Shown one piece after another: positions 38,452 to 47,552 of a DNA stretch of 64,000 nt. Both the position numbers and the translations under genes were made by a program. The notes beneath the pieces were generated by a model, which was not told the origin of the DNA, did not search any database, and was given only the letters and a program-made list of their open reading frames with translations. The stretch is from Thermomonas sp. (lineage in GTDB: Bacteria > Pseudomonadota > Gammaproteobacteria > Xanthomonadales > Xanthomonadaceae), in assembly GCF_023953935.1 (NCBI RefSeq), contig NZ_JAMLIW010000004.1, positions 203,867-267,866 on the forward strand. Reading direction: 5' to 3'. The first letter of the stretch is position 1. The number at the start of each line of letters is the position of its first letter.

Positions 38452-39042
38452 TCAAAGCGCCCGCAGGATGTCTGCTTTCTTGGCCTCGAATTCGGCGGCG
38501 CTGATCAGCCCCTCATCGTGCAGTTTGCCGAGCACCCGCAGGCGCGATTCGATGCTGTCGTCGGCTTCATCCGAAAGTGCGTGGCCCATCAGGGCGGCAA
38601 AATCGAGACTGCCCGCGTCCACCTGCCTGCCATTGACGAAGACGGTGGGCTTGCCGCTGGTGTTGTGCGCGGCGGCTTGCAGTGCCTGTTGCAGAAATTC
38701 GCCTCCATTGGCACCAAGGAACTGCGAGACGATGGCACCCGCGGATTGATTGACCAGCACCTTTTGCCTGCCATCCTCGACGGTGACCACACTGCTGCTT
38801 GACCCGCCTGATTCGGGTGAAAGCAGGGCTTCGAGCCGGGCGAGGTCGGGGTTGCCGCCGCTGACGGTGGGTTGGAGCTTGCCGCGCAGGCTGGCGTTCA
38901 GTTTGTTCGTCCACAGGCGCTTCATCAGGTAAGCGGCGACAAAGAACAGGGCGATGAACGCGACGATCGCGACGGTCAGCAGCCGTCCGAGTTGCGCCTC
39001 GGGCAGGGAGAACATGGCGGAAAATGCGGCAGGGATATTCAT
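38452..39042 (-). CDS. Membrane protein with C-terminal SHOCT domain
   Basis: A 196-residue protein. One N-terminal membrane helix (VAIVAFIALFFVAAYLM) is followed by a basic, then Ser/Gly-rich segment and a middle region (about 85-155) of unknown fold. The last 35 residues are a SHOCT domain (RVLGKLHDEGLISAAEFEAK then KADILRAL), a short helical oligomerisation motif. It is the last gene of a minus-strand run of five, starting 18 bases after the small membrane gene. The role is unknown. Confidence 0.75.
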   Translation of the reverse strand: MNIPAAFSAMFSLPEAQLGRLLTVAIVAFIALFFVAAYLMKRLWTNKLNASLRGKLQPTVSGGNPDLARLEALLSPESGGSSSSVVTVEDGRQKVLVNQSAGAIVSQFLGANGGEFLQQALQAAAHNTSGKPTVFVNGRQVDAGSLDFAALMGHALSDEADDSIESRLRVLGKLHDEGLISAAEFEAKKADILRAL

Positions 39043-39060
39043 CGGGGGATCTTCAGTGCG

Positions 39061-39204
39061 TCAGCGCGCAGTGTCATCCTGCGGGATGTCGCCGACGAGT
39101 TTGCAGTCGAGTGTGCAGATATGGCTGCCGTACGGCATCAGCAGGCCGATTCCGGCGAATGTCGCAAACACGAACAGCAGGCCGGGAGGACTCGGAAGAT
39201 GCAT
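39061..39204 (-). CDS. Small single-helix membrane protein
   Basis: A 47-residue predicted protein: a short N-terminus, one membrane helix (GLLFVFATFAGIGLLMPYG) and a tail with two cysteines (HICTLDCKL). It fills the gap between the beta-propeller stop (39209) and the SHOCT gene start (39042) with only 4 and 18 spare bases, which argues for a real gene. It has no clear ribosome-binding site, so it would depend on coupling to the upstream gene. The function is unknown. Confidence 0.5.
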   Translation of the reverse strand: MHLPSPPGLLFVFATFAGIGLLMPYGSHICTLDCKLVGDIPQDDTAR

Positions 39205-39208
39205 CACG

Positions 39209-40135
39209 TCAGGGCAGGTTGAGGATGCAAAGCGCACGCGCGCCGGGTTGGGCCTTGCCGTCGCAGCCGCGGGTGCTGGTATAGGCGAGCTTGCGGCCGG
39301 CCGCCAGCCAGGCGACCGGACGGGCATCGGCGTGGGTGACGGTGACCCGGCGGGGCTGGCCGGCGTCGAGGTCGTACACGATGATGCCGTTGCGGCTGGG
39401 GTAGATCAGCCGCTTGGGATCGTATTGCAGCGAGGTCAGTTCCCAGCCGCCACGGCTCAGCTCGCGAATCGGGCCTTTGCCGGTGCGGGTGCGCAGGAAC
39501 ACGTTGTCGTTTGCGTCGTTGGAAATCCAGGCCAGGTGCTTGCCGATCCGGAAGACGCCGTCGGCCACCACGTCATTGTCGGTATCGGGCAGCACTTCTT
39601 CGACGGGGAAGCGGCCAAAGGGATGCTCGAACTTCGCCTTGACGGCGGCTGGAAGTTGCCGAAGCGCCTGCGGTGCCTGGCCGGGTTTTGCGCTGAAAAA
39701 CCGCTCGGCCCAATAGGTCGGGTCGCCCTTGCGCGCGCCGCGGGTTTCCATCGAGGTGGTGACGTACAGGGTCCCGCCGGACCACAGGACTTCGGTGCCG
39801 TCCTGGACGATGGTCTCGCCATTGGGGTCGCTGCCGCCCAGCGGCGGCGTGGCGGGCGAGGCGGCGTTGGCGGCGAGATCGATGATCCACACCCGCCGAC
39901 CGGCGCGGCTTTCACCGCAGTCCACGTTCAGCGCCAGGAATTTGCCGTCATCGGAGAATGCGGCCTTGCCCGGATTGCAGTCGTTGCTGGACAGGCCGAT
40001 CTGCCGGACGACGGCGCTGGACACGGCAACCGGGGCGGCCGGTGCGGAGTCGTGAGCAACCGCTGGCAGATTCAGGGTGGAGAGTGCGGCGCCTGCAGCG
40101 ACCAGAGCCAGCAGGGCGGTGGGATTCGTTTTCAC
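39209..40135 (-). CDS. Secreted WD40/TolB-like beta-propeller protein
   Basis: A 308-residue exported protein starting at GTG 40135, which overlaps the preceding gene's restored stop by 4 bases (GTGA). The signal peptide is TALLALVAAGAALSTLNLPAVA. The mature part is a run of beta-strand repeats: KAAFSDDGKFLALNVDCG, RRVWIIDLAAN, DGTEVLWSGGTLYVTTS, GKHLAWISNDANDNVFL, RNGIIVYDLDAGQPRRVTVT and GRKLAYTSTRGCDG, the pattern of PD40/WD40-like periplasmic propellers. Several Asn-Asp pairs and four cysteines are present. It probably binds a partner in the periplasm. No enzyme motif is visible. Confidence 0.75.
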   Translation of the reverse strand: MKTNPTALLALVAAGAALSTLNLPAVAHDSAPAAPVAVSSAVVRQIGLSSNDCNPGKAAFSDDGKFLALNVDCGESRAGRRVWIIDLAANAASPATPPLGGSDPNGETIVQDGTEVLWSGGTLYVTTSMETRGARKGDPTYWAERFFSAKPGQAPQALRQLPAAVKAKFEHPFGRFPVEEVLPDTDNDVVADGVFRIGKHLAWISNDANDNVFLRTRTGKGPIRELSRGGWELTSLQYDPKRLIYPSRNGIIVYDLDAGQPRRVTVTHADARPVAWLAAGRKLAYTSTRGCDGKAQPGARALCILNLP

Positions 40136-40535
40136 CAGATGTGTGCTCCACGCTTCAGGACGCCGGGGTCGTAACCGCCAGGGAACGCCAGTTTGAGGTT
40201 GTTGGCCCCGTATCGGCCGGTGAAGGCTTCCTGCGGGCATTCGTTGTCGGGATCGTCGTGGCGCGCGAACCGGATGTGCGTTTGTCTTCATCCACCTGCA
40301 CCGTGACGACGACCGGGCGGTCGAGGTTGCCGCCTGCGCACTGCAGGATGGCGTACCAGCCGCGATTCGAATAGCCGATCACCACGCGCATGCCGACATC
40401 GTCTTCGGATTCGGTGCGGACGAGACTGGAATACTGGCCAGCCGCGGTGATCTGCGGCGGGTCTTTGGCCGCAACGACCGTGCTGGCGGCAAGCAGTGCG
40501 GGGAAGAGGGCGGTGATCAGGGCAAGAGGCTTCAT
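40132..40535 (-). pseudogene. Secreted protein gene with apparent -1 frame break
   Basis: The N-terminal frame encodes a signal peptide (MKPLALITALFPALLAAS) and a domain with VGMRVVIGYSNRGWYAILQ and LDRPVVVTVQVDEDK. As written this frame runs on into low-quality sequence and stops at 40155. Adding one base near 40265-40295 restores a natural-looking end, HDDPDNECPQEAFTGRYGAN then LKLAFPGGYDPGVLK, stopping at 40132 in a GTGA overlap with the propeller gene. The 404-base span is one base short of a whole number of codons. The start overlaps the upstream gene (ATGA). It could be a true pseudogene, a programmed shift or a sequencing error. Intact product: 134 residues. Confidence 0.7.
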
Positions 40536-41522
40536 TTCGGCCACGCCACGGCAGCGCAGGTGGTGCTGCCGCGACGCAGCCGGACGGTCTCGGCCAGCTG
40601 CGAACTCTGGCCGCAGAATTGCGGGTGGTCGTAGCGCATGGGCTCCAGCGTGTAGTCATCGCCATTGCGCGACACGCGCATGTACGAAGCCTGGGACGGG
40701 TCCTCATTGTCGTCCCAGCGGATGTCGGTGACGTCCTTGCCCTGGCTGAGAGAGGCTTCGTCGCCCGCCAGACCGGCGCTGACCGTGCAGCTCGCGCCGC
40801 CTGGCATCGTCGCCGTGTACTCCATGCTGCGCACGCCGCCGTCGGTATTGAGGGCGAGCCTGAGCCAGGTATGGCCCTGCGGCGCATCCTGTTCGCACTT
40901 GCACCGACTCGGCGACCAAGCCATGCGCGGGCGTTGCCGGATCCGTCGCGGATGATTCCTGCAGGCGCACGCTGCCGTTGCGGTCGGTGACCACCACGGT
41001 GCCGTCCTTGAAGCCGACCTCCGCCGTGTCTTCGTCGCCGCTGGCGTAGGCCAGCGACGTCATCGCCAGCGCACCGTCCTTCAGGTTGCCGATCGCCAAC
41101 ACGCCGCCGCGCTCCTCGGCGAGGTTGACGATGAACACGCGGCCGTCGCAGACCTGCGCGTTTTGCTGCAATTCCCGGTCATCGAAGACGATCGCCGCCG
41201 GGTCCACCTCAGGCAGCGTGAGTTGGCCGGTGCTGGCCTTGCCGTCCACGGTGATCTTGAAGTTCACCGTGAACGGTCGGGCATCGGCCTCGTCCTGTTC
41301 CGGTGACGTGCCTGCGCTGGCAACGACAAATCCGCGTTTGCCCTCGGCCTGCCACTGCGCGAGCGGCAGGCAGGTGCCGGCGCCGAACACGGCAGGAGCT
41401 GGCGTGGACGCAGGCGTCGGGGCAGAGGCCGCTGGTGCCGCGGCCGTGGGCGCAGGTGAATTCGCGGCGGTGCAGCCTGCGAGCAGCAGGAGCACTGTAG
41501 CGGCAATACGAGGATGGGGCAC
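40532..41522 (-). pseudogene. Periplasmic lipoprotein gene with apparent +1 frame break
   Basis: Starts at GTG 41522 with CAGGGA about 6 bases upstream. The lipoprotein signal is RIAATVLLLLAGCTA, then a Pro/Ala/Thr stalk and a beta-rich domain (RPFTVNFKITVDGKAS, VFDDRELQQNAQVCDG, AEERGGVLAIGNL). Near 40890-40920 the good coding signal moves to another frame, which continues as CEQDAPQGHTWLRLALNTDG, MEYTATMPGGASCTVSAGLA and LEPMRYDHPQFCG and ends at 40532 in an ATGA overlap with the next gene. The 991-base span is one base over 330 codons, so removing one base restores a 329-residue protein. Not recognised; first gene of the envelope operon. Sequencing error is an alternative explanation. Confidence 0.72.
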
Positions 41523-41620
41523 GGTGATCCCTGCGCAGTAAGGCAAACGGACTGTACCGAAGTACACGACCAATCGGGTTGAAAGCGGACATCGGAAATG
41601 AACGGATACCGCCTGCGCCC

Positions 41621-41648
41621 CTTGGAACGGCGCGATTTGACCGCATTT
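41621..41648 (+). promoter_or_regulatory. Sigma-32-like heat-shock promoter of clpB
   Basis: CTTGGAA (41621-41627), a 13-base spacer and CCGCATTT (41641-41648) closely follow the RpoH consensus (CTTGAA, 13-15 bases, CCCCATnT). The predicted start near 41655 leaves a leader of about 43 bases before clpB, a classic RpoH target. Confidence 0.6.
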
Positions 41649-41697
41649 TCAGGACATTGCCGGCGCGATCGCCGGCTCCGATTCGGAGTATCCCGCC

Positions 41698-44280
41698 ATG
41701 CGCATGGACAAACTCACCTCGCGCTTCCAGCAGGCCCTCAGCGACGCGCAGTCGCTGGCGGTAGGCCGCGACCACAATTTCATCGAGCCCAGTCATTTGC
41801 TCCTGGCTCTGATCGACCAACAGGGCGGCGGCACCCGCCCGTTGCTGGCGCAGGCCGGGGTCAACGTGCCGGTGCTGCGCGAGCGGCTGACCGAGCTGCT
41901 GGACAAGCTGCCCAAGGTGACCGGGCAGGCCGGCAATGTGCAGGCCGGGAACGACCTGATCCGGCTGCTGAACGTGACCGACAAACTGGCGCAGCAGCGC
42001 GGTGATGCCTATATCGCCAGCGAGTTGTTCCTGCTGGCGGCGCTGGACGATGGCGGTGACGCCGGCAAGGCGCTGAAATCCAGCGGTGCGCAGCGTCCTG
42101 CGCTGGAGGCGGCGATCGACAAACTGCGCGGCGGCGAGTCGGTGCAGGACGAGAACGCCGAGGAGTCGCGACAGGCGCTGGAAAAATACACCATCGACCT
42201 GACCGCTCGCGCCGAATCCGGCAAGCTCGATCCGGTGGTGGGCCGCGATGAGGAAATCCGTCGCACGATTCAAGTCTTGCAGCGCCGCACCAAGAACAAT
42301 CCGGTGCTGATCGGCGAGCCCGGCGTGGGCAAGACCGCGATTGCCGAAGGTCTGGCCCAGCGCATCATCAACAACGAAGTGCCGGAAGGCCTGCGCGGCA
42401 AGCGCCTGCTGAGTCTGGACATGGGGGCGCTGATCGCCGGGGCGAAATTCCGCGGCGAGTTCGAAGAGCGCCTGAAAGCGGTGCTGAATGATCTTGCCAA
42501 GAATGAAGGCCAGATCATCCTGTTCATCGATGAGCTGCACACCATGGTAGGCGCCGGCAAGGCCGATGGCGCGATGGATGCCGGCAACATGCTCAAGCCG
42601 GCGCTGGCGCGCGGTGAGCTGCACTGCATCGGCGCGACCACGCTGGACGAATACCGCAAGTACATCGAAAAGGACGCCGCGCTGGAACGCCGCTTCCAGA
42701 AGGTGTTCGTCGGTGAGCCGACGGTGGAAGACACCATTGCCATCCTGCGCGGCCTGAAGGAACGCTACGCCGTGCACCACGGGGTGGAGATCACCGACCC
42801 GGCAATCGTGGCCGCCGCGACCTTGAGCAATCGCTACATCGCCGACCGGCAACTGCCGGACAAGGCGATCGACTTGATGGACGAAGCGGCTTCGCGCATC
42901 CGCATGGAGATCGATTCCAAACCGGAAGAGCTCGACCGCAAGGAGCGTCGGCTGATCCAGCTCAAGATCCAGCGCGAGGCCCTGAAGAAGGAAAAGGACA
43001 AGGAATCGAAACAGCGCCTGGCCGATCTGGAGGCCGAGATCGACGTGCTCGAACGCGAGTACAGCGATCTGGAAGAAATCTGGAAAGCCGAAAAGGCGAC
43101 GCTGCAAGGCGCGACCAGGATCAAGGAACAGATCGAGGCCGCCAAGCTCGAACTGGAAGCCGCGCAGCGCAAGCAGGACTTCGCCAAGATGAGCGAAATT
43201 CAATACGGACGCATCCCGGCGCTGGAAAAGCAGATGCTGGCCGCGCAGGAGGCCGAAACCAAAGGCTTCACCCTGCTGCAGGACAAGGTGACGGCAGAGG
43301 AAATCGCGCAGGTGGTGGCGCGCTGGACCGGCATCCCGGTGTCCAAGATGCTGGAAGGCGAGCGCGAAAAACTGCTGCAGATGGAAGCGGCCCTGCATAC
43401 CCGCGTGGTCGGGCAGGAGGAAGCGATCAAGGTCGTGTCCGATGCCGTGCGGCGTTCGCGCGCCGGACTGTCCGATCCCAACCGCCCGTCCGGCTCGTTC
43501 CTGTTCCTCGGCCTCACCGGCGTCGGCAAGACCGAGCTGTGCAAGGCGCTGGCGGAGTTTTTGTTCGACTCGCAAGACGCGATGGTGCGCATCGACATGA
43601 GCGAGTTCATGGAGAAGCACGCGGTCAGCCGCATGATCGGCGCGCCGCCGGGCTATGTCGGCTATGAGGAAGGCGGCTACCTCACCGAAGCCGTGCGCCG
43701 GCGCCCGTACAGCGTGATCCTGCTGGACGAGGTCGAGAAGGCGCATCCGGACGTGTTCAACATCCTGCTGCAAGTGCTCGACGATGGCCGCCTGACCGAT
43801 GGCCAGGGCCGCACCGTGGATTTCCGCAACACCGTGATCGTGATGACCAGCAACCTCGGCAGCCACCAGATCCAGGAGCTGGCCGGTGATGACTCAGCCG
43901 AAGCCTATGTGCAAATGAAAGCGGCGGTGATGGGCGTGGTGCAGGCGCACTTCCGCCCCGAGTTCATCAACCGGCTCGACGACCTGGTGGTGTTCCATCC
44001 GCTGAACAAGGTGCAGATCAAGCAGATCGCCCGGATCCAGTTGCGCGGTTTGGAAAAGCGCCTGGCCGAACGCGGCCTGAAGCTGGAGGTCAGCGATGCC
44101 GCCTTCGACCTGCTCGGCAATGTCGGCTTCGACCCGGTCTACGGCGCACGACCGCTGAAACGCGCGATCCAGCAGCAATTGGAAAACCCGCTGGCGCAGG
44201 AAATCCTGGCAGGACGGTTTGGCAATGGCGATGTGGTGAAGGTGGAGGCCGAGGGCGGGAAGCTGGTGTTTGCGACGTGA
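41698..44280 (+). CDS. clpB: ATP-dependent disaggregase ClpB
   Basis: Hsp100 chaperone that, with DnaK, pulls proteins out of aggregates. It has 860 residues (E. coli 857). The N-domain starts [20 protein letters not shown]; the first AAA+ domain has Walker A GEPGVGKT at about 205 and [20 protein letters not shown]. The coiled-coil middle domain spans about 410-525 ([20 protein letters not shown]). The second AAA+ domain has Walker A GLTGVGKT at about 606 and [20 protein letters not shown]. There is no ClpP-docking IGF/IGL loop, as expected for ClpB. A sigma-32-like promoter precedes it. It is convergent with the kinase gene, 82 bases away. Confidence 0.98.
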   Translation: MRMDKLTSRFQQALSDAQSLAVGRDHNFIEPSHLLLALIDQQGGGTRPLLAQAGVNVPVLRERLTELLDKLPKVTGQAGNVQAGNDLIRLLNVTDKLAQQRGDAYIASELFLLAALDDGGDAGKALKSSGAQRPALEAAIDKLRGGESVQDENAEESRQALEKYTIDLTARAESGKLDPVVGRDEEIRRTIQVLQRRTKNNPVLIGEPGVGKTAIAEGLAQRIINNEVPEGLRGKRLLSLDMGALIAGAKFRGEFEERLKAVLNDLAKNEGQIILFIDELHTMVGAGKADGAMDAGNMLKPALARGELHCIGATTLDEYRKYIEKDAALERRFQKVFVGEPTVEDTIAILRGLKERYAVHHGVEITDPAIVAAATLSNRYIADRQLPDKAIDLMDEAASRIRMEIDSKPEELDRKERRLIQLKIQREALKKEKDKESKQRLADLEAEIDVLEREYSDLEEIWKAEKATLQGATRIKEQIEAAKLELEAAQRKQDFAKMSEIQYGRIPALEKQMLAAQEAETKGFTLLQDKVTAEEIAQVVARWTGIPVSKMLEGEREKLLQMEAALHTRVVGQEEAIKVVSDAVRRSRAGLSDPNRPSGSFLFLGLTGVGKTELCKALAEFLFDSQDAMVRIDMSEFMEKHAVSRMIGAPPGYVGYEEGGYLTEAVRRRPYSVILLDEVEKAHPDVFNILLQVLDDGRLTDGQGRTVDFRNTVIVMTSNLGSHQIQELAGDDSAEAYVQMKAAVMGVVQAHFRPEFINRLDDLVVFHPLNKVQIKQIARIQLRGLEKRLAERGLKLEVSDAAFDLLGNVGFDPVYGARPLKRAIQQQLENPLAQEILAGRFGNGDVVKVEAEGGKLVFAT

Positions 44281-44362
44281 TGCGGGTTCATGGTGGCGAC
44301 GGGTGCGCCACGTTTGATTGGTCGCTCAATCGTTTGCTTCGCCGCATGCAAAATGGCCTCGG

Positions 44363-46780
44363 TCATTGGGGTCTTGGATGCTTGGTGCGACAAGCGGTTT
44401 GGTCTTCCCCCAATCCAAGAATGCAGGGATCTTGGGGTTGCCAGTCCCTGGGTGGGCGGCTGGGCAGGCCGTAGTGCGCCAGACGCTGTTCCAAAGCCTC
44501 AAGTTCGCCCAGCCGGATTTGATCTTCATACAACTTCAGGAACGGGTAGTCGCGAAGCTGGTTCGGGCTGAGCCGGTGGCTGGTTTCGAGCGTGTATGCA
44601 TAGCGGCGGCGTAGTTCGATTGCCTCCTGCTCCAGCGGTGTCCCTCTTGAAAGCCGGCGGACCACGTTGGAGCCGAACATTCGCGCCAGCAGGTCGACCT
44701 TGGCTCTCATCATCATCAACCCGACGGTTTTGCAGTCCGCGTAGGCCGAGTTGTCTTTGAAATAGCCGGTTGCCGGGTTACATCTCTGGTGGAAGACCTG
44801 CCATGCTGTCAGTCGGGTACCGCTGGACTCCACGGCTGCGATGGCAAGCTCAGGGGGCAGTTTTGGAAACAATGCACGCGCAGGTCCGGCCAGCAGTTCC
44901 GGTGCAGGGACCTGTGCTTTCTTGACTGCTTCGATGTAGCGAGCAAGGTCGGCGTTGAAATTGTCTCTGAAAACGGTAGCGCGCGCCGCTTCGTGCAGGG
45001 CTGTGCGGGCCTCGCCGCCTTCGGATTCCATCATCCTCAACAACCAGGGGAATGCATTGTCTCGGTCAAGGCGGACGAGGTTTCTTGTGGCGTCGGGGCG
45101 GCAGTGGACATAGCCGCTGGCGCAGTTGACTGCAGCGAACTCCCAGACAGCGGAACTGTCCGGCTGAGCTTTGATGGCCTGATCCAGCAGACCGGAAAAT
45201 CTGCTCGGCTCATCAGCAGTCGGTGAAGCGTCCTCGCCGCTCATGCGGGCCGCTATTTGTTCAGTGTTCAAAGCCAGCTGCGCAGCCAACAGATAGCGAT
45301 TGGGTTCTGTGCCCGCGACCAGTGCCGTAATCATCTGGTCGCGGTAGGCATTGCCCATCACGCCAACCACGGGCAGCAGAAGCGTTTCAACGCCGAATCC
45401 GTCGCCGTGTGAGTAAAGGCCGTTTGCGAAAGCGGTCAGAACCTGCTCTTGATGATGCTCGTCGTCAGGGTAGCGCTTGTCCAGCCATGCCAGCATGCGT
45501 TCACCGATGCTCTTGTCTTCCTGACGTGGCCTGTTTGCGCTGGCATTGGCATCGGCCAGCGCGGATTGCGTGTATAGCCATGCGCCAAGTTCCGCTATCC
45601 CTTGTGCCAGATCGCGCTGCTGTTCGGCGTCCTTGCGTGCGGCGTTGGCGAAGTTGCGCTGCGCCACGGCGACATCGCGTTGCGCACTGGCTTCGCGCCA
45701 TTGCCACGATGTGGCAGTGGCGCCAATCAGCAAGGCCAATGCCGCCGCGCTCGACGCAAACGCCAGCTTCGGCTCACGCTTGAACCAACGCTGTGCGCGT
45801 TCGGCCAGGCCGGCCCGTCGCACGCTCACCGGCAGCCCATCGCGCACGCGGCGCAGGTCGTCGGCCAGTGCGGTGACGCTGGCATAGCGGTCGGACGGTT
45901 GCAGTTCCAGGCACTTCATGCAGATCGCGTCGAGGTCGCGCGGGATCGCCGGATTGAGTTCGCGCGGTGGGCGCACGCGGCCGGCGGCGGCGCGGCGGAT
46001 CACGTCGTCGGGCTTGCCTTCGCCGTGCGGCGACACGCCGGTCAGGCAACGGTAGAGGATCGCGCCGAGCGCGTAGATGTCGGTGGCGGACGTGAGCCGG
46101 TATTGCTTGATGAGGATCTGTTCCGGCGCCATGAAGGCAGGTGTGCCTGAGACTTCCTGCGCGTCCACGCCGCCCTTGGCGTCCATGTGTCGGGCCAGGC
46201 CGAAGTCGGCGATCAGCGGTTCGTTGCGTTCGTCCAGCAGGATGTTCGCCGGCTTCAGGTCCAGATGCAGCAGGCCAAGACGATGCGCGTAATCGATCGC
46301 ATCGCATATCTTCAAAAGCAGCGCGGTGGCGACTGCGGATGCCAGCGGCCCGGATTCAAGTCGCGTCGCCAGCGAATCGCCGCGCACCAGTGGCATCGAG
46401 AAATAGTGCAGGCCGTCGAGTGAATCGACTTCATGCACCGGCACGATATTGGGGTGCATCAGCTTGGCCGCCGCGCGCGCCTCGGCAAGGAAGCGGGCAA
46501 CGTTGAAGCTGTCGGCGATGCCAGCGGCGATGAACTTGATTGCCACTTCGCGGTCCAGGCTGCGCTGGTGGGCGCGATAGACCACGCCCATGCCGCCGCG
46601 ACCGATTTCTTCCAACAACTCGTAGTCGCCGAATTCGCGCTGGGCGGGGTCGTTCAGGTCCAGCCGTGGCCAAGTGGTTTCCCCGGTGGCGACATCGGCC
46701 GCCATCGCGGTGCGGGCCAGGGTGTAGAGCACCGAGTCGGACGGGTTCGGGGCGGCGCGGGTTTGTTCGGAGTGGGTCAT
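44363..46780 (-). CDS. Transmembrane Ser/Thr protein kinase (non-RD type)
   Basis: A Hanks-type kinase of 805 residues. The kinase domain (about 53-315) has the glycine loop IGRGGMGVVYRA, Lys82 in VAIKF, catalytic loop LHLDLKPANILL with Asp174, IADFGLARHMD, and APE at 218-220. The residue before the catalytic Asp is Leu, not Arg, so this is a non-RD kinase, one not expected to need activation-loop phosphorylation. One membrane helix (about 339-358) leads to an extracytoplasmic region of about 440 residues with helical, TPR-like character; its C-terminal half has less biased codons. Start 46780 gives MTHSEQ; the longer upstream frame is antisense or shadow. The sigma factor gene lies 62 bases upstream on the same strand. 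Confidence 0.92.
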   Translation of the reverse strand: MTHSEQTRAAPNPSDSVLYTLARTAMAADVATGETTWPRLDLNDPAQREFGDYELLEEIGRGGMGVVYRAHQRSLDREVAIKFIAAGIADSFNVARFLAEARAAAKLMHPNIVPVHEVDSLDGLHYFSMPLVRGDSLATRLESGPLASAVATALLLKICDAIDYAHRLGLLHLDLKPANILLDERNEPLIADFGLARHMDAKGGVDAQEVSGTPAFMAPEQILIKQYRLTSATDIYALGAILYRCLTGVSPHGEGKPDDVIRRAAAGRVRPPRELNPAIPRDLDAICMKCLELQPSDRYASVTALADDLRRVRDGLPVSVRRAGLAERAQRWFKREPKLAFASSAAALALLIGATATSWQWREASAQRDVAVAQRNFANAARKDAEQQRDLAQGIAELGAWLYTQSALADANASANRPRQEDKSIGERMLAWLDKRYPDDEHHQEQVLTAFANGLYSHGDGFGVETLLLPVVGVMGNAYRDQMITALVAGTEPNRYLLAAQLALNTEQIAARMSGEDASPTADEPSRFSGLLDQAIKAQPDSSAVWEFAAVNCASGYVHCRPDATRNLVRLDRDNAFPWLLRMMESEGGEARTALHEAARATVFRDNFNADLARYIEAVKKAQVPAPELLAGPARALFPKLPPELAIAAVESSGTRLTAWQVFHQRCNPATGYFKDNSAYADCKTVGLMMMRAKVDLLARMFGSNVVRRLSRGTPLEQEAIELRRRYAYTLETSHRLSPNQLRDYPFLKLYEDQIRLGELEALEQRLAHYGLPSRPPRDWQPQDPCILGLGEDQTACRTKHPRPQ

Positions 46781-46842
46781 GGCGCAGCGTCCTTGGGCTG
46801 TTTCCATGGAATTACGCAGGGTGTGGCAAATGTGACAGCCGG

Positions 46843-47508
46843 CTATCCGGCTCCCAGCGTGGCTTGCAGTTCGTCCCATTCGGTGTCGAGCGCGGCTTCG
46901 TCCGCGCACAGCTGTCGCAGTTCCTCGCGCAGGGCGATGCGCAGCCGTTCGCGCAGGCGGCTGCGTTCCACCGTCAGGGTATTGGGCCGCAGCCCGAGCC
47001 GGGTGGCGATGTGCTGCAACTCCCCGTGCGCGGGCGGGGTGGCCAACAGCGGCAACAGGCCGTCGAACAGCGCTTCCCGGCCTTGCTGGCGATAGCGCAG
47101 GCGCAGACCGTCCAGCGCCTTGCCGGTAAGCAGCAGCAGGAAACGGGCGTCGAATTGGCGCTCGGCGTCCGGGGCGGGGTCGGCCAGCAGATCGGCATCC
47201 GCCAGCGGCTCGGTTGGGTCGCGGGCAGCGTACAGGTGGCCCAAATGCCGCCGCAGCAGCACCAACAGGAACCCTCGAAAGCTGCCGATGCGGGCGTCGG
47301 CGCGCGCCCACCAGCGGTGTTCGAAGCTGGCGGCTAGGAAGGATTGGGTGGCGTCCTCGGCATCCTCGGGGGGCAATCGGGCGCGGAAAAATGCGAGGAT
47401 GGCCGGGCGGTAGGCGCCCGCAAGGTCGGAGAACGCCGTATGGCGCGCAGAGGGACTTTCACCACTGCGGCGAATCATGCTCCACTGCGTGTCAGGGAAT
47501 CGAGCCAT
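46843..47508 (-). CDS. ECF-type RNA polymerase sigma factor (kinase-associated)
   Basis: A 221-residue protein of the ECF sigma-like group that sits beside Ser/Thr kinase genes. Region 2 reads FSDLAGAYRPAILAFFRARL then DAEDATQSFLAASF, the sequence SFRGFLLVLLRRHLG is typical of this group, and region 4 has GELQHIATRLGLRPNTLTVE then RSRLRERLRIALREEL as the DNA-binding helix-turn-helix. The start MARFPDTQWSMI is the group's standard N-terminus. It lies directly before the kinase gene on the same strand, and 44 bases from the divergent FHA gene. It is probably activated through the kinase; target promoters are unknown. Confidence 0.85.
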   Translation of the reverse strand: MARFPDTQWSMIRRSGESPSARHTAFSDLAGAYRPAILAFFRARLPPEDAEDATQSFLAASFEHRWWARADARIGSFRGFLLVLLRRHLGHLYAARDPTEPLADADLLADPAPDAERQFDARFLLLLTGKALDGLRLRYRQQGREALFDGLLPLLATPPAHGELQHIATRLGLRPNTLTVERSRLRERLRIALREELRQLCADEAALDTEWDELQATLGAG

Positions 47509-47552
47509 GCTGTGTTAGCGTTTTCGCGGACGGAGTTTGCAGGCGCGTCGGG

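Noticed and set aside
41209-43866. An 885-codon minus-strand frame across clpB
   Set aside because: Antisense to ClpB, compositionally biased, no recognisable motif.
46781-47311. An N-terminal extension of the Ser/Thr kinase by 177 residues
   Set aside because: It overlaps the sigma-factor gene in another frame, and its residues are Arg/Ala/Pro-rich without domain features.
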